The notes beneath the pieces were generated by a model. The model had not been told where the DNA came from, did not search any database, and worked only from the letters and a program-made list of their open reading frames with translations. From the NCBI RefSeq assembly GCF_027922325.1, contig NZ_BSFL01000001.1:558001-622000 (forward strand): a DNA stretch of 64,000 nucleotides, in the 5' to 3' direction. The position numbers and the translations under genes are program-made. The DNA comes from Methylopila turkensis (GTDB lineage Bacteria > Pseudomonadota > Alphaproteobacteria > Rhizobiales > Methylopilaceae). Numbering within the stretch: the first letter of the stretch is position 1; each line of letters opens with the position of its first letter. Shown one piece after another: positions 1-8,447 of this stretch.

Positions 1-794
1 CGCAGGAACTCGCGGAAGGTCTGCTCGGCGAGTTCGTAGTCGCGGCGCTGCATGAAGCCGACGCCCATGTCGAACTGGTCGCGCGGGTCGCCGGTGCCGA
101 CCGACATGCCGCCCTGCCCCTGCGATGCGCCGCGCGGCGGCAGCGCGCCGGTGGGGCCGGTCGCGGTGCGGTCGGGAGCCGCCGCGCCGGGCGGGGTGAT
201 GCGCATCGGGCCGCTGGGGTCGTCGCCCGGGCCGTCGTCGATCAGGCCGCCGATCGAATCGCGCGGCGCGCCGAGATTGGAGGGGGCGGAGCCGAGGTTG
301 GAAGGCGCCTGAGCCGGGCCGGCCGCGCCTGCGGTCGCGCCGCCGCCAGCGCCGGGAACCGCCGGGCCGGCGTCGCCGCGTCGGCCTGGCTTCGCCGCTC
401 CGGCGCCGCCCTTGCCGCTCTCGAGGTCCTGGAAGCGGAACTCGGCGTCGCTCTGGAACCGCTTCTGGGTCTCTTCGCCGCGCTTGATCTGGAACCCCAG
501 TTCCTCGATGCGGCCGTTGAGCTGGCGCATCTGGTTCTCCAGCCGGTCGAGCCGCACCGCGATGTCCGCCATCGACGACTGCGCCTGCTGCACGTTGGAG
601 GACGGGCGCTCCTCGCGCCCGCCGCCGCCGAAGAAGGCGAGGCTGCGCTCGAGCCCGTCGACGCGACGTTCGATCCAGCCGCGCTCCTCGGCCGCCTCGG
701 CGTCCAGGGCGAGCGCCGCGGTCATGGGCGCGCATGCGAGCGCGGCGCCAAGCGCGAAACGTCGGACGAGCGGGAAGCGCGGAGCGATGTGCAT
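1..794 (-). CDS. cpoB: Tol-Pal system protein CpoB (YbgF), 3' part missing
   Basis: This is the periplasmic partner of Tol-Pal, which coordinates outer-membrane constriction with septal peptidoglycan synthesis. The ATG at 794 gives a signal peptide, then a coiled-coil N-terminal trimerisation segment at about residues 70-125 (heptads such as RLDRLENQMRQLNGRIEEL). A long Pro/Ala/Gly-rich linker follows. Just before the window edge a TPR domain begins (residues GVGFMQRRDYELAEQTF). The C-terminal TPRs lie outside the window. It follows pal on the same strand, as in most tol-pal loci. Confidence is high from the domain order and the neighbour. Confidence 0.9.
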   Translation of the reverse strand, partial: MHIAPRFPLVRRFALGAALACAPMTAALALDAEAAEERGWIERRVDGLERSLAFFGGGGREERPSSNVQQAQSSMADIAVRLDRLENQMRQLNGRIEELGFQIKRGEETQKRFQSDAEFRFQDLESGKGGAGAAKPGRRGDAGPAVPGAGGGATAGAAGPAQAPSNLGSAPSNLGAPRDSIGGLIDDGPGDDPSGPMRITPPGAAAPDRTATGPTGALPPRGASQGQGGMSVGTGDPRDQFDMGVGFMQRRDYELAEQTFREFL

Positions 795-869
795 GGGGGC
801 GGACGTTCCCAGCCGGATGTGAGCGATACGAGCCGCTTACGTCGTGAGTTCGGCTGAATTAGGGCTGTT

Positions 870-902
870 TCCGCCGGCGGGCGCAAGACCCCCGCCGGCG
901 GA
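870..902. other. Intercistronic hairpin between pal and cpoB
   Basis: A perfect 12-bp inverted repeat (TCCGCCGGCGGG at 870-881 and its complement at 891-902) has a 9-nt loop. There is no T-tract on either strand, so it is more likely an mRNA stabiliser or partial attenuator than a full terminator. Confidence 0.6.
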
Positions 903-914
903 GACACTTATGCG

Positions 915-1436
915 TCAGTAGCCGGCGGAACCCTGCAGCGCGGTGACGGCGCGGCGGTTCTGCGACCAGCAGGAGATGTCGTCGCACACCGCGACCGGAC
1001 GCTCCTTGCCGTAGGACGTGGTGCGCACGCGGCCGGCCGAGACGCCGCGGGCCGCGAGGTAGTCGCGGGTGACCTGGCTGCGGCGGGCGCCGAGCGCGAA
1101 GTTGTACTCGCGCGTGCCGCGCTCGTCGGCGTGGCCCTCGATCAGGATGGAGTAGCGGGGATAGCGCGACAGCCACTGCGCCTGCTTGTCCAGCGTCGAG
1201 CGGGCGGTCGAGGTCAGCTCGGTCGAATCGGTCTCGAAGAACACGCGATCGCCGACGTTCACGACGAAGTCCTGCTGGCTGCCGGGAGGGCCGCCGCGGC
1301 CGCCCGCGCCATAGCCCCCGCCCGCGCCGTCCATCCCGTCGCCGGGCCCCTTCTTCGCGCAGGCCGCCAGAAGCAGCGTCGCGCAGATGGCGGCGGCGAC
1401 CTTGCCGCTTCCGCCCAAACGCATGGTACGCAACAT
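915..1436 (-). CDS. pal: Peptidoglycan-associated lipoprotein Pal
   Basis: Pal is an outer-membrane lipoprotein that binds peptidoglycan and TolB. The chosen ATG at 1436 has an AAGGAG ribosome site 9 bases upstream; an earlier in-frame ATG at 1475 would spoil the lipoprotein signal. The lipobox LLLAAC puts the acylated Cys at residue 26. A Gly-rich tether follows, then an OmpA-type domain whose signature (IEGHADERGTREYNFALGARR) binds diaminopimelate. The product is 173 aa, normal for the family. tolB, normally directly upstream, is not here but at 62162-63481. Confidence 0.96.
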   Translation of the reverse strand: MLRTMRLGGSGKVAAAICATLLLAACAKKGPGDGMDGAGGGYGAGGRGGPPGSQQDFVVNVGDRVFFETDSTELTSTARSTLDKQAQWLSRYPRYSILIEGHADERGTREYNFALGARRSQVTRDYLAARGVSAGRVRTTSYGKERPVAVCDDISCWSQNRRAVTALQGSAGY

Positions 1437-1662
1437 CCCCGATGACTCCTTGTGGCTTTCGGTTGAGCGATCCATAGCATCCTCCCGGTTAACCGAAGGT
1501 TCCGTTAGGCTTAAAGAGCCGTTACGCCTCCGGCGCCGCGCGCGGCCTCACGTCGATCAGTCGCGGCGAAACATGACGCGGGCGTGGCCCGTCGCGCCGG
1601 GCCTGTCGATTGGGCGCGGCCTGAGTCCGCCGCGCCACAGCAGAGGGCGTGGGGCGGCCCCG

Positions 1663-2439
1663 TCAGCCGCCTTCGAGCGCCGGCGATCCGGCAGCGGCGG
1701 CGAGCAGGTCGACGTCGTCCTTGAGCTTGACGCCGGTGAGGCCGAGGCGCAGCGCCTCGCGGGCGAGCCAGGCGAGCTTGTCGGCGGCGAGCGCGTAGGA
1801 GAGGCCGCCGAGCCGGTGGACGTTGGAGATGCAGTTGCGCTCGCTGTCGCGGCGCCCGCGGCGGGGATCGAAGGTGAGGTAGACGCCGAGGCTCTCCGCG
1901 ACGCTGAGGCCCGGCCGCTCGCCGATCAGCACGGCAACGAGCTTCGCCTTGAGCCGCTCGCCGACCTCGTCGCCGAGCGCGACGCGGGCCTGCCGCGCCA
2001 CGACGACCGGCCCGACCGACAACCCGCCGAGGCGTTCGACCGCGGCGTGCAGCAGCGCCGCGGCGTGGGTCTGCACGGCGGTCGCCGACAGGCCGTCGCC
2101 GATCACGAACACGACGTCGAAGCCCTTCTCCTCGGCGTCGAGCGCTTCGGCCGAGGCCTCGTCCAGCCGCCGGCCGAGATCGGGGCGGCGGAGATAGGTC
2201 GACCGATCGGCCGCCGCGCTCTCGACCTGAACGACCCTGTGGGGCCCGAGCTCAGCCGTCAGCGCGTCCACGTCGAGCGGCAGATGCACGGCGTCACGCG
2301 CCTTGGCGTGGGCCTGCTGGAATTCGAGCACGGCGCGCAGCGGCTGCGCGTCGCCGCTGCGGCCAAGGCCGACGCGGGCGGAGGTGGCGGCCCGGAGCGG
2401 GCTCCAGAGATCGGTCACGTTGCCGGGGGCGTCGGCCAT
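1663..2439 (-). CDS. eutC: Ethanolamine ammonia-lyase small subunit EutC
   Basis: EutC is the beta subunit of the adenosylcobalamin-dependent lyase that converts ethanolamine to acetaldehyde and ammonia. The 258-aa product carries family landmarks: VIGDGLSATAVQTHA in the middle and the C-terminal LIGERPGLSVAESLG followed by RNCISNVH. The ATG at 2439 has a GGAG 11 bases upstream and lies 17 bp after eutB, so the two are one operon. No eutA reactivase, acetaldehyde dehydrogenase or microcompartment genes are nearby, pointing to use of ethanolamine mainly as a nitrogen source. Confidence 0.95.
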   Translation of the reverse strand: MADAPGNVTDLWSPLRAATSARVGLGRSGDAQPLRAVLEFQQAHAKARDAVHLPLDVDALTAELGPHRVVQVESAAADRSTYLRRPDLGRRLDEASAEALDAEEKGFDVVFVIGDGLSATAVQTHAAALLHAAVERLGGLSVGPVVVARQARVALGDEVGERLKAKLVAVLIGERPGLSVAESLGVYLTFDPRRGRRDSERNCISNVHRLGGLSYALAADKLAWLAREALRLGLTGVKLKDDVDLLAAAAGSPALEGG

Positions 2440-2456
2440 GGGCTTGAGGTCTCCGG

Positions 2457-3857
2457 TCAGGCCACGCGGCGGGTCTGGTCGAGCAGCCGCGACATGCGCG
2501 GATCGGACAGCGTGAGCTCGTTGATGCGCCCCTCGGGCCCCACCATGCCCATGCGCTCCAGCCAAGCCTCGAACTCGGGCGCGGCCTTCACGCCCATGGT
2601 CGCGCGCAGGTACAGCAGGTCGTGGAACGACAGGCTCTGGTAGTTGAGCATCACGTCGTCGGCGCCCGGCACCGCGATCAGGAAGGTGCAGCCCGCCACC
2701 GTCAGCAGCGTCATCAGGCCGTCCATGTCGTCCTGGTCGGCCTCGGCGTGGTTGGTGTAGCAGACGTCGCAGCCCATCGGCAGGCCGAGCAGCTTGCCGC
2801 AGAAGTGGTCTTCCAGTCCGGCGCGGATGATCTGCTTGCCGTCGTAGAGATATTCCGGGCCGATGAAGCCGACCACGGTGTTGACGATCATCGGATCGAA
2901 TGCGCGGGCGACCGCGTAGGCGCGCGCCTCCATGGTCTGCTGGTCGACGCCGTGATGGGCGTCGGCGGAAAGCGCGGCGCCCTGCCCGGTCTCGAAATAC
3001 ATCACGTTCTGGCCGACCGTGCCGCGCTGCAGCGCCAGCGCCGCCTCATGGGCCTCCTTCAGCACGGCGAGGTCGACGCCGAAGCCGCGGTTCGCGGCCT
3101 CCGAGCCCGCCACCGACTGGAACACGAGGTCGACCGGCGCGCGCCGGTTCATGATCTCGATGGCGTTGGTCACGTGGGTCAGCACGCAGGTCTGGGCCGG
3201 GATGTCGTAGGACTGGCGCAGCGCGTCGAGCATCTCCATCAGCGCGATCGCGTTCGGCACGTTGTCGGTCGCGGGGTTGATGCCGATCACGGCGTCGCCG
3301 ACGCCGTAGAGCAGGCCGTCGAGCACCGAGACCGCGATGCCGCGCAGGTCGTCGGTCGGGTGGTTCGGCTGCAGCCGCGAGCCCAGCCGGCCAGGCAGCC
3401 CGAGCGTGGTGCGGAAGGCGGTGACCACGCGGCGCTTGCGCGCCACCGCGATCAGGTCCTGGTTGCGCATCAGCTTGGAGACCGCGGCGACCATCTCGGG
3501 CGTGAGGCCGGGCGAGACGGCCGCGAGGGCCTCGCCGTCGGCCTCGTGGCCGAGAAGCCAGTCGCGGAAGCCGCCGACGGTGAGATGGGCGATCGGGCGG
3601 AACGCGTCCGCGTCGCGGCCGTCGATGATGAGGCGGGTGACCTCGTCGTCCTCGTAAGGCACCAACGCCTCGTCGAGGAAGACCTTGAGCGGCAGGTCGG
3701 CCAGCACGTAGCGGGCGGCGATGCGCTCCGCGTCGGTTTCGGCGGCGAGGCCGGCGAGTTCGTCGCCCGAGCGCCGGGGCGAGGCCTTGGCCAGAACGGT
3801 CTTCAGATCGTCGAACGCGTAACGTTCGCCGCCGAGGTCGCATCGGTACGCCGTCAC
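2457..3857 (-). CDS. eutB: Ethanolamine ammonia-lyase large subunit EutB
   Basis: EutB is the catalytic TIM-barrel subunit of ethanolamine ammonia-lyase; with EutC it binds adenosylcobalamin. The 466-aa product has the usual length (about 455-465) and family stretches such as VGDAVIGINPATDN, YFETGQGAALSADAHHGVDQ and GCDVCYTNHAEADQDD. The start is GTG at 3857 with a GGGAGG site five bases away. It heads a two-gene operon with eutC. Confidence 0.95.
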   Translation of the reverse strand: MTAYRCDLGGERYAFDDLKTVLAKASPRRSGDELAGLAAETDAERIAARYVLADLPLKVFLDEALVPYEDDEVTRLIIDGRDADAFRPIAHLTVGGFRDWLLGHEADGEALAAVSPGLTPEMVAAVSKLMRNQDLIAVARKRRVVTAFRTTLGLPGRLGSRLQPNHPTDDLRGIAVSVLDGLLYGVGDAVIGINPATDNVPNAIALMEMLDALRQSYDIPAQTCVLTHVTNAIEIMNRRAPVDLVFQSVAGSEAANRGFGVDLAVLKEAHEAALALQRGTVGQNVMYFETGQGAALSADAHHGVDQQTMEARAYAVARAFDPMIVNTVVGFIGPEYLYDGKQIIRAGLEDHFCGKLLGLPMGCDVCYTNHAEADQDDMDGLMTLLTVAGCTFLIAVPGADDVMLNYQSLSFHDLLYLRATMGVKAAPEFEAWLERMGMVGPEGRINELTLSDPRMSRLLDQTRRVA

Positions 3858-3973
3858 GGCCGCCTCCCGCAGTCCACATCTTGGGCGCCGGCAGTCTAGA
3901 CCCGCGCCGCGGCCGGGCTAAGCCCATTCTGCAGGCGGCGGGGCGCCCGGCTGCACGTTTTCCGGCCCCGCAA

Positions 3974-4006
3974 CGCAAAACGCCCCGGCGGGGGCCGAGG
4001 CGTTTC
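3974..4006 (-). terminator. Rho-independent terminator of mucR
   Basis: On the minus strand, AAACGCCTCGGC pairs with GCCGGGGCGTTT (one mismatch) and is followed by a short T-rich run. It sits about 75 bases after the mucR stop and before eutB, separating the two transcripts. Confidence 0.7.
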
Positions 4007-4078
4007 ACAGGTTAGCGGATCCGCCGAAGAGGTCTCATCACGAACCGCTCCGCGGCGCTCGGCGCCGCAGTGCGAAGA

Positions 4079-4537
4079 TCAGGCCGCGGCCTTGCGGCCG
4101 CGCTTGGCCGGAGCCGGGGCCGGAGCGGCGGCGGCCGCCTTGCTGCGCTGCTGGCCGAGGCCGGCCTTCTTTGCGAGCGCCGAGCGGGCGGCGGCATAGT
4201 TCGGGGCGACCATGGGATAGTCGGCCGGCAGACCCCACTTGGCGCGGTAATCGGCCGGGGTCATGTCGTAAGCGGTGCGCAGATGACGCTTCAACGACTT
4301 GAACTTCTTGCCGTCTTCCAGGCAGATGATGAAATCGGGGCCAACCGACTTCTTGATCGGCACCGCCGGCGTAAGCTCGACGACAGGCTCCTTGGTCGCG
4401 CCGGTCGCAGCGGCGGCGAGCGCGCCGTGCACCGTCTGGATCAGACCCGGGAGATCGGCCGCGGCGACCGAATTGTTGCTGACGTAGGCGCTCACGACAT
4501 CGGCCGCCAGGGTGACGTAATCGATCTCTTCGCTCAT
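4079..4537 (-). CDS. mucR: MucR/Ros family zinc-finger transcriptional regulator
   Basis: MucR proteins bind AT-rich DNA and repress or activate exopolysaccharide, motility and cell-cycle genes in Hyphomicrobiales. The 152-aa product has the family core CLEDGKKFKSLKRHL, then TPADYRAKWGLP. As in many MucR proteins the second zinc ligand is Asp rather than Cys (CLED). The C-terminus is an Ala/Pro-rich tail ending KRGRKAAA, which resembles an AT-hook and may add DNA contacts. The upstream region (4538-4660) is unusually AT-rich for this genome, consistent with the autoregulation known for the family. Confidence 0.92.
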   Translation of the reverse strand: MSEEIDYVTLAADVVSAYVSNNSVAAADLPGLIQTVHGALAAAATGATKEPVVELTPAVPIKKSVGPDFIICLEDGKKFKSLKRHLRTAYDMTPADYRAKWGLPADYPMVAPNYAAARSALAKKAGLGQQRSKAAAAAPAPAPAKRGRKAAA

Positions 4538-4835
4538 TTCGATTGGAACTCCTCTTTCGCTAATCAGGGATTGAGCCCGTTCGCATAATTTTGCAAGTCG
4601 AAAACGAAGTCGCTCTCGATAAATCCCTCATGAGCGGGCTATAACGGGCCGGCGCGGCAGCAGAGGCCTATTAAAAGTAGCGGCCGAACCGCGCGTCCGT
4701 CCCGTCGCGGGCGCCGCGCAGCGGCTTCCAAGCGGCGCGACCTATGGTCTTTCCGGACAATCGCCAGGAGCGAATCTGGCCGGCAGGGTCTAGATGAAGC
4801 GATAACCGCCGCACGCCGCCGCGAAGGAGACGTGA
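4538..4835. promoter_or_regulatory. Divergent intergenic region between mucR and the antiporter gene
   Basis: This 298-bp gap carries both divergent 5' regions. Bases 4550-4650 are AT-rich (runs such as ATAATTTTGCAAG), a likely MucR target by family behaviour. GAGGAG lies upstream of mucR and AAGGAGA upstream of the antiporter. I could not define a convincing -35/-10 pair on either strand. Confidence 0.4.
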
Positions 4836-6887
4836 ATGCCGCATGAGACGCCGCTGATCTCGACGCTGGTCGCGGGCTTCGTGCTCGCCTTCGTGCTCGG
4901 GGCTCTCGCCAATCGGCTCAAGCTTCCTCCTCTCGTCGGCTATCTCGTCGCGGGCGTGCTCGTGGGACCCCACACGCCCGGCTACGTCGCGGACCAGCAG
5001 CTCGCGCCCGAACTCGCCGAGATCGGCGTCATCCTGCTGATGTTCGGCGTGGGGCTGCACTTCTCGCTGAAGGACCTGCTCTCGGTGCGCGGCATCGCGG
5101 TGCCCGGCGCGGTGGTCCAGATGGGTTTCGCCACGCTGCTCGGCTGGGGCCTCGGCATGGCGCTCGGCTGGAGCCACGGCGGCGGCCTGGTGTTCGGCCT
5201 CGCGCTCTCCGTCGCCTCCACCGTCGTCCTTCTGAAAGCGCTGCAGGAGCGCCGTCTGGTCGAGAGCGAGCGCGGCAAGATCGCGGTCGGCTGGCTCATC
5301 GTCGAAGATCTCGCGATGGTTCTGGCGCTGGTGCTCATCCCGGCCGTCGCCAGCATCGCAGGCGGGGATGGCGGCGGCCACGGCGGCGGCGATCCGCTCG
5401 CGACGCTGGTCAGCCGCGCGCTCGGCATGGATCTCGGCCTCGTGGGCGTGCTGGCCCTGACGCTCGTCAAGGTCGCGGCCTTCGTCGCCTTCATGCTGAT
5501 CGTCGGCCGGCGCGTCATCCCGGCCGTGCTGCACCGGATCGCGCACACCGGCTCGCGCGAGCTGTTCCGTCTCGGCGTGCTCGCGATCGCGCTCGGCGTG
5601 GCGTTCGGCGCGGCCAAGCTGTTCGGCGTCTCGCTGGCGCTCGGCGCCTTCTTCGCCGGCATGATCCTGTCCGAGAGCGAGCTGTCGCACCGCGCCGCGC
5701 AGGAAAGCCTGCCGCTGCGCGACGCCTTCGCCGTGCTGTTCTTCGTCTCGGTCGGCATGCTGTTCGATCCGACGATCTTGCTGCGCGACCCTGGCCCGGT
5801 GGTCGCGACCTTCGCGATTATCGTCATCGGCAAGTCGCTCGCGGCCTTCCTGATCGTCATCGCCTTCAACCGCACGGTCGGAACGGCGTTGACGATCTCG
5901 GCGAGCCTCGCGCAGATCGGCGAGTTCTCCTTCATCCTGGCCGAGCTCGGCGTCGGCCTGAAGCTGCTGCCGGAGGAAGGCCGCGACCTGATCCTCGCCG
6001 GCGCGCTGCTGTCGATCGTGTTCAATCCGATCATGTTCGTGCTGGTCGAACGGCTGAAGCCGTGGCTCGAGGCGCGGATCGTCCGGGGATCGCCGAAGGT
6101 CGCCGTGGCGCAGCCCGACACGTCCGGCCCCGAGCTCGACGTCGACCGAACCAAGCCGCTGGTCTCGCCCGACGGCGGCCCGGCGCCGGCCGCGGCCGAA
6201 CCGTCGGTCGCGACGGTTGAGGCCGAACGCGCCGCCGCGGTCGCGGACGAGGACGCGCCGCAGCAGGCGACGGCCCTGAGCGGGCACATCGTGCTCGTGG
6301 GCTACGGCCGCGTCGGCGCGCTGGTGGGCGAACAGCTCAAGGCCGCGGGCGTGCCGTTCCTCGTGGTGGAGGACGCCGAGAAGCCGATCGCCGCGCTCAA
6401 GGAGTCCGGCGCCGAGACCATCGTCGGCAACGCCGCGGCGTCCGACGTGCTGGCGCTCGCCGGGCTCGACAGGGCGTCCCGGCTTGTGGTCGCGATCCCC
6501 AATGCGTTCGAGGCCGGCCAGGTGGTGGAGCAGGCCCGCAAGCTCAACCCGAACCTCGTCATCCTCGCTCGCGCCCACGCCTACGCCGAGATCGAGCATC
6601 TGGAGAAGCTCGGGGCGAACGAGGTGATCATGGGCGAGCGCGAGATCGCCCGCGGCATGCTGGAGCGCCTCGGCCTCGGCCGCGGCCTCCCGTCTGGGCC
6701 GACGCCGGACCGGCCAGCCGCACCGCCGGACAGCCCAGGCGGAGACCCCGCTTCCGAGGTTCCGCCCACGGGCGGCGCGTCGCCGGGGCCCGCGCCTACG
6801 ACCCCTGCGGCTGCGCCCCGCGCGGCCGAACCGGAGCCGGCGGCCGAGCCGCTCCGCCCCCTGCCCCCGGCCGCCACGCCCGCCTGA
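4836..6887 (+). CDS. ybaL: CPA2-family cation/proton antiporter, YbaL type
   Basis: This is a membrane exchanger of the KefB/YbaL group that moves K+ or another cation against H+. Residues 1-410 hold about 12 hydrophobic helices including LPPLVGYLVAGVLVGP and SLALGAFFAGMILSESELSH. A linker follows, then a TrkA-N Rossmann domain near residue 485 (HIVLVGYGRVGALVGEQL) that binds nucleotides and gates transport. At 683 aa it exceeds E. coli YbaL (about 560) because of an Ala-rich linker and a Pro/Ala-rich tail. AAGGAGA precedes the ATG. It appears monocistronic. Confidence 0.88.
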   Translation: MPHETPLISTLVAGFVLAFVLGALANRLKLPPLVGYLVAGVLVGPHTPGYVADQQLAPELAEIGVILLMFGVGLHFSLKDLLSVRGIAVPGAVVQMGFATLLGWGLGMALGWSHGGGLVFGLALSVASTVVLLKALQERRLVESERGKIAVGWLIVEDLAMVLALVLIPAVASIAGGDGGGHGGGDPLATLVSRALGMDLGLVGVLALTLVKVAAFVAFMLIVGRRVIPAVLHRIAHTGSRELFRLGVLAIALGVAFGAAKLFGVSLALGAFFAGMILSESELSHRAAQESLPLRDAFAVLFFVSVGMLFDPTILLRDPGPVVATFAIIVIGKSLAAFLIVIAFNRTVGTALTISASLAQIGEFSFILAELGVGLKLLPEEGRDLILAGALLSIVFNPIMFVLVERLKPWLEARIVRGSPKVAVAQPDTSGPELDVDRTKPLVSPDGGPAPAAAEPSVATVEAERAAAVADEDAPQQATALSGHIVLVGYGRVGALVGEQLKAAGVPFLVVEDAEKPIAALKESGAETIVGNAAASDVLALAGLDRASRLVVAIPNAFEAGQVVEQARKLNPNLVILARAHAYAEIEHLEKLGANEVIMGEREIARGMLERLGLGRGLPSGPTPDRPAAPPDSPGGDPASEVPPTGGASPGPAPTTPAAAPRAAEPEPAAEPLRPLPPAATPA

Positions 6888-6949
6888 TACGCAGGACGCC
6901 GATCAGCCCCGCCGAATGGCCGGCTCGACGCCGGCGGCAAGGCTCACTA

Positions 6950-6961
6950 TATCGATCGGTA
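6950..6961. promoter_or_regulatory. Predicted TetR operator upstream of the TetR gene
   Basis: TATCGATCGGTA ends 25 bases before the TetR start codon. It is a one-base variant of the palindrome TACCGATCGGTA and is the exact reverse complement of a site at 12010-12021 upstream of the RND pump. This suggests autoregulation plus control of the pump. Confidence 0.65.
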
Positions 6962-6986
6962 CAAAACCTCTGGAAAGTTTGCGGAG

Positions 6987-7583
6987 ATGGGCAGGCCCAA
7001 GGAATTCGACGTCGACGAGGCGCTGTGCGCGGCGCTGGAGGTGTTCTGGCGTCACGGCTACGAAGGCGCGTCGCTGAGCGACCTCACGGACGCGATGGGC
7101 ATCACGCGCCCTAGCCTCTACGCCACCTACGGCAACAAGGAGGAGCTGTTCCGCAAGGTGCTGGACCGCTACGAGCAGAGCCATCTCTGCTTCGTCGCGG
7201 ACGCCCTCGCCGAGCCGACCGCGCGGCGCGCGATCGAACGCCTCCTCAAGGGCTACGCGGACGTCCTGACCGACCCGATGCACCCGCCGGGCTGCCTCGG
7301 CGTCAACAGCGGCGTCGCCTGCGGCGAGGCCGGCTCCACCATCCGCGACGAACTCGTCGCCCGGCGCTCGCTCAGCGAACGCACGCTGCGGGAACGGCTC
7401 GACAAGGCCGCGGCGGACGGCGAGCTTCCGCCCGAGGAGGACCCGGCCGACTGGGCGCGCTACGTGATGGCGGTCGGCCTCGGCATGGCCGTGAAGGCCT
7501 CGTCCGGCGCCGACCGGGCCGAGCTCCACCGCGTCGCCGACCTCGCGCTGCGGGCGCTGCCGAGCACCTGCTCCGCGCTCTGA
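6987..7583 (+). CDS. TetR/AcrR family transcriptional regulator
   Basis: A 198-aa repressor-type protein. The N-terminal helix-turn-helix spans residues 10-50 (DVDEALCAALEVFWRHGYEG, then LTDAMGITRPSLYATYGNKE). The C-terminal ligand-binding domain resembles the group with a CLGVNSG segment. GGAG directly precedes the ATG. Operator-like palindromes before this gene and before the RND operon at 12114 make efflux control the likely role. flaF, flbT and both flagellins lie between the regulator and its presumed target, which is unusual because such pairs are normally adjacent. Confidence 0.9.
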   Translation: MGRPKEFDVDEALCAALEVFWRHGYEGASLSDLTDAMGITRPSLYATYGNKEELFRKVLDRYEQSHLCFVADALAEPTARRAIERLLKGYADVLTDPMHPPGCLGVNSGVACGEAGSTIRDELVARRSLSERTLRERLDKAAADGELPPEEDPADWARYVMAVGLGMAVKASSGADRAELHRVADLALRALPSTCSAL

Positions 7584-7619
7584 CCAGCGCGCGGAGCCGT
7601 GGTCAGCGCTCTGTCGGGA

Positions 7620-7979
7620 TCAGCCGCGCAGGCCTTCCGCGAGATTGCGGTTGATGTTGATCAGCGCCGACATTGGCTCGGCGGAGGGATTGATCTCGAG
7701 GCTGTGGCAGCGGTCGAGCACGAACATCGCGATCTTCTTGATGTTCATCTTGGTGGCGGCGTCGAGAGGGTTCTCTGCGCGCAGCACGGAGCTGAGGAAG
7801 ACGGTCCAGAGCTTTCGGTTGAAGGTCGCCGCCTCGCGGGCGGCGGTGCGGTCGAAGGGTTCCGCGGTCTGCGCGGCGGCGAACCGAGCCGCCGCCCTCA
7901 GCAGCAGTTGGGCCTCGCGCTCGCGCGGGTTAGCCGTCGTTTGCGCCATCCGCGCGTACGCCTGCGCTCCGTTCTGCAT
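7620..7979 (-). CDS. flaF: Flagellar biosynthesis regulator FlaF
   Basis: FlaF is an alphaproteobacterial protein needed for flagellin synthesis or secretion, acting with FlbT. The ATG at 7979 gives 119 aa starting MQNGAQAYARMAQ, with the family stretches LWTVFLSSVL, ENPLDAATK and NIKKIAMFVLDRC. It overlaps the end of flbT by 50 bp on the same strand, so the two are translationally coupled. The gene converges on the TetR gene. Confidence 0.92.
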   Translation of the reverse strand: MQNGAQAYARMAQTTANPREREAQLLLRAAARFAAAQTAEPFDRTAAREAATFNRKLWTVFLSSVLRAENPLDAATKMNIKKIAMFVLDRCHSLEINPSAEPMSALININRNLAEGLRG

Positions 7980-8355
7980 GCTCGAAGATTCCCTTCTCGT
8001 GCGCCACGAGACTGCGCGCCTCACGCAAAGCTTTGTAAAGCGCGCCTGTTAAGACGTGGTTATTTATGCGGTCGATCAGGGGAAGCATGCTCGGAGCGGC
8101 CTTCACGGCGTCGCGCGTCAGCGCGCTGTAGATCTTGCTGACCTTCTCGATCGAGCCGGCCATGTACATCATCTGGACGGTGTAATAGATGCGCTTGGCC
8201 GGCGTGTCGGCGTCGCGCTCCTGCAGGATGTCGCGCTCGCGCAGCACCGGATCGCCGCCGTCGATCAGCAGCTGTGTCCGGGCGGCGCCGTTGGTGACCA
8301 CGGAACGTCCGATGACGATCCGCTCCCCGGGCTTCAACTCCACCTTGAGGGTCAT
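7930..8355 (-). CDS. flbT: Flagellar biosynthesis repressor FlbT
   Basis: FlbT is a small post-transcriptional regulator that, in Caulobacter, binds the flagellin mRNA leader and promotes its decay. The 141-aa product begins MTLKVELKPGERIVIGRSVV and includes QERDADTPAKRIYY and VQMMYM, typical of the family. Its start at 8355 lies 93 bp beyond the first flagellin stop, with a strong hairpin between. The order flagellin, flbT, flaF on one strand is the standard alphaproteobacterial arrangement. Confidence 0.94.
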   Translation of the reverse strand: MTLKVELKPGERIVIGRSVVTNGAARTQLLIDGGDPVLRERDILQERDADTPAKRIYYTVQMMYMAGSIEKVSKIYSALTRDAVKAAPSMLPLIDRINNHVLTGALYKALREARSLVAHEKGIFEHAERSAGVRADGANDG

Positions 8356-8389
8356 GCGCGTCCTCCGTGGCTTAAGGTCCTGAAACGGC

Positions 8390-8423
8390 GAGCGGCGGAC
8401 GCCCGACCGGACGTCCGCCGCTC
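8390..8423 (-). terminator. Hairpin between flagellin 1 and flbT
   Basis: A perfect 12-bp stem (GAGCGGCGGACG and its complement) with a 10-nt loop lies between the flagellin stop and the flbT start. The minus-strand 3' side reads GCCGTTTC, a weak T-tract, so it probably attenuates read-through and protects the flagellin mRNA 3' end. Confidence 0.65.
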
Positions 8424-8447
8424 CGCCCGAGAAGGAAGCTAGGCGCC

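Noticed and set aside
1489..1503. Possible CtrA box upstream of pal
   Set aside because: It reads TTAA-N7-TTCC, with only one proper half-site; too weak to call.
4671..6599. 642-codon minus-strand open frame opposite the antiporter gene
   Set aside because: Its composition (Arg/Glu/His/Asp repeats) is typical of antisense shadows; the plus frame has membrane helices and a TrkA-N motif.
7576..7615. Hairpin between the TetR gene and flaF (GACCA ... TGGTC) as a terminator
   Set aside because: The stem has a bulge, a long loop and no T-run on either strand.
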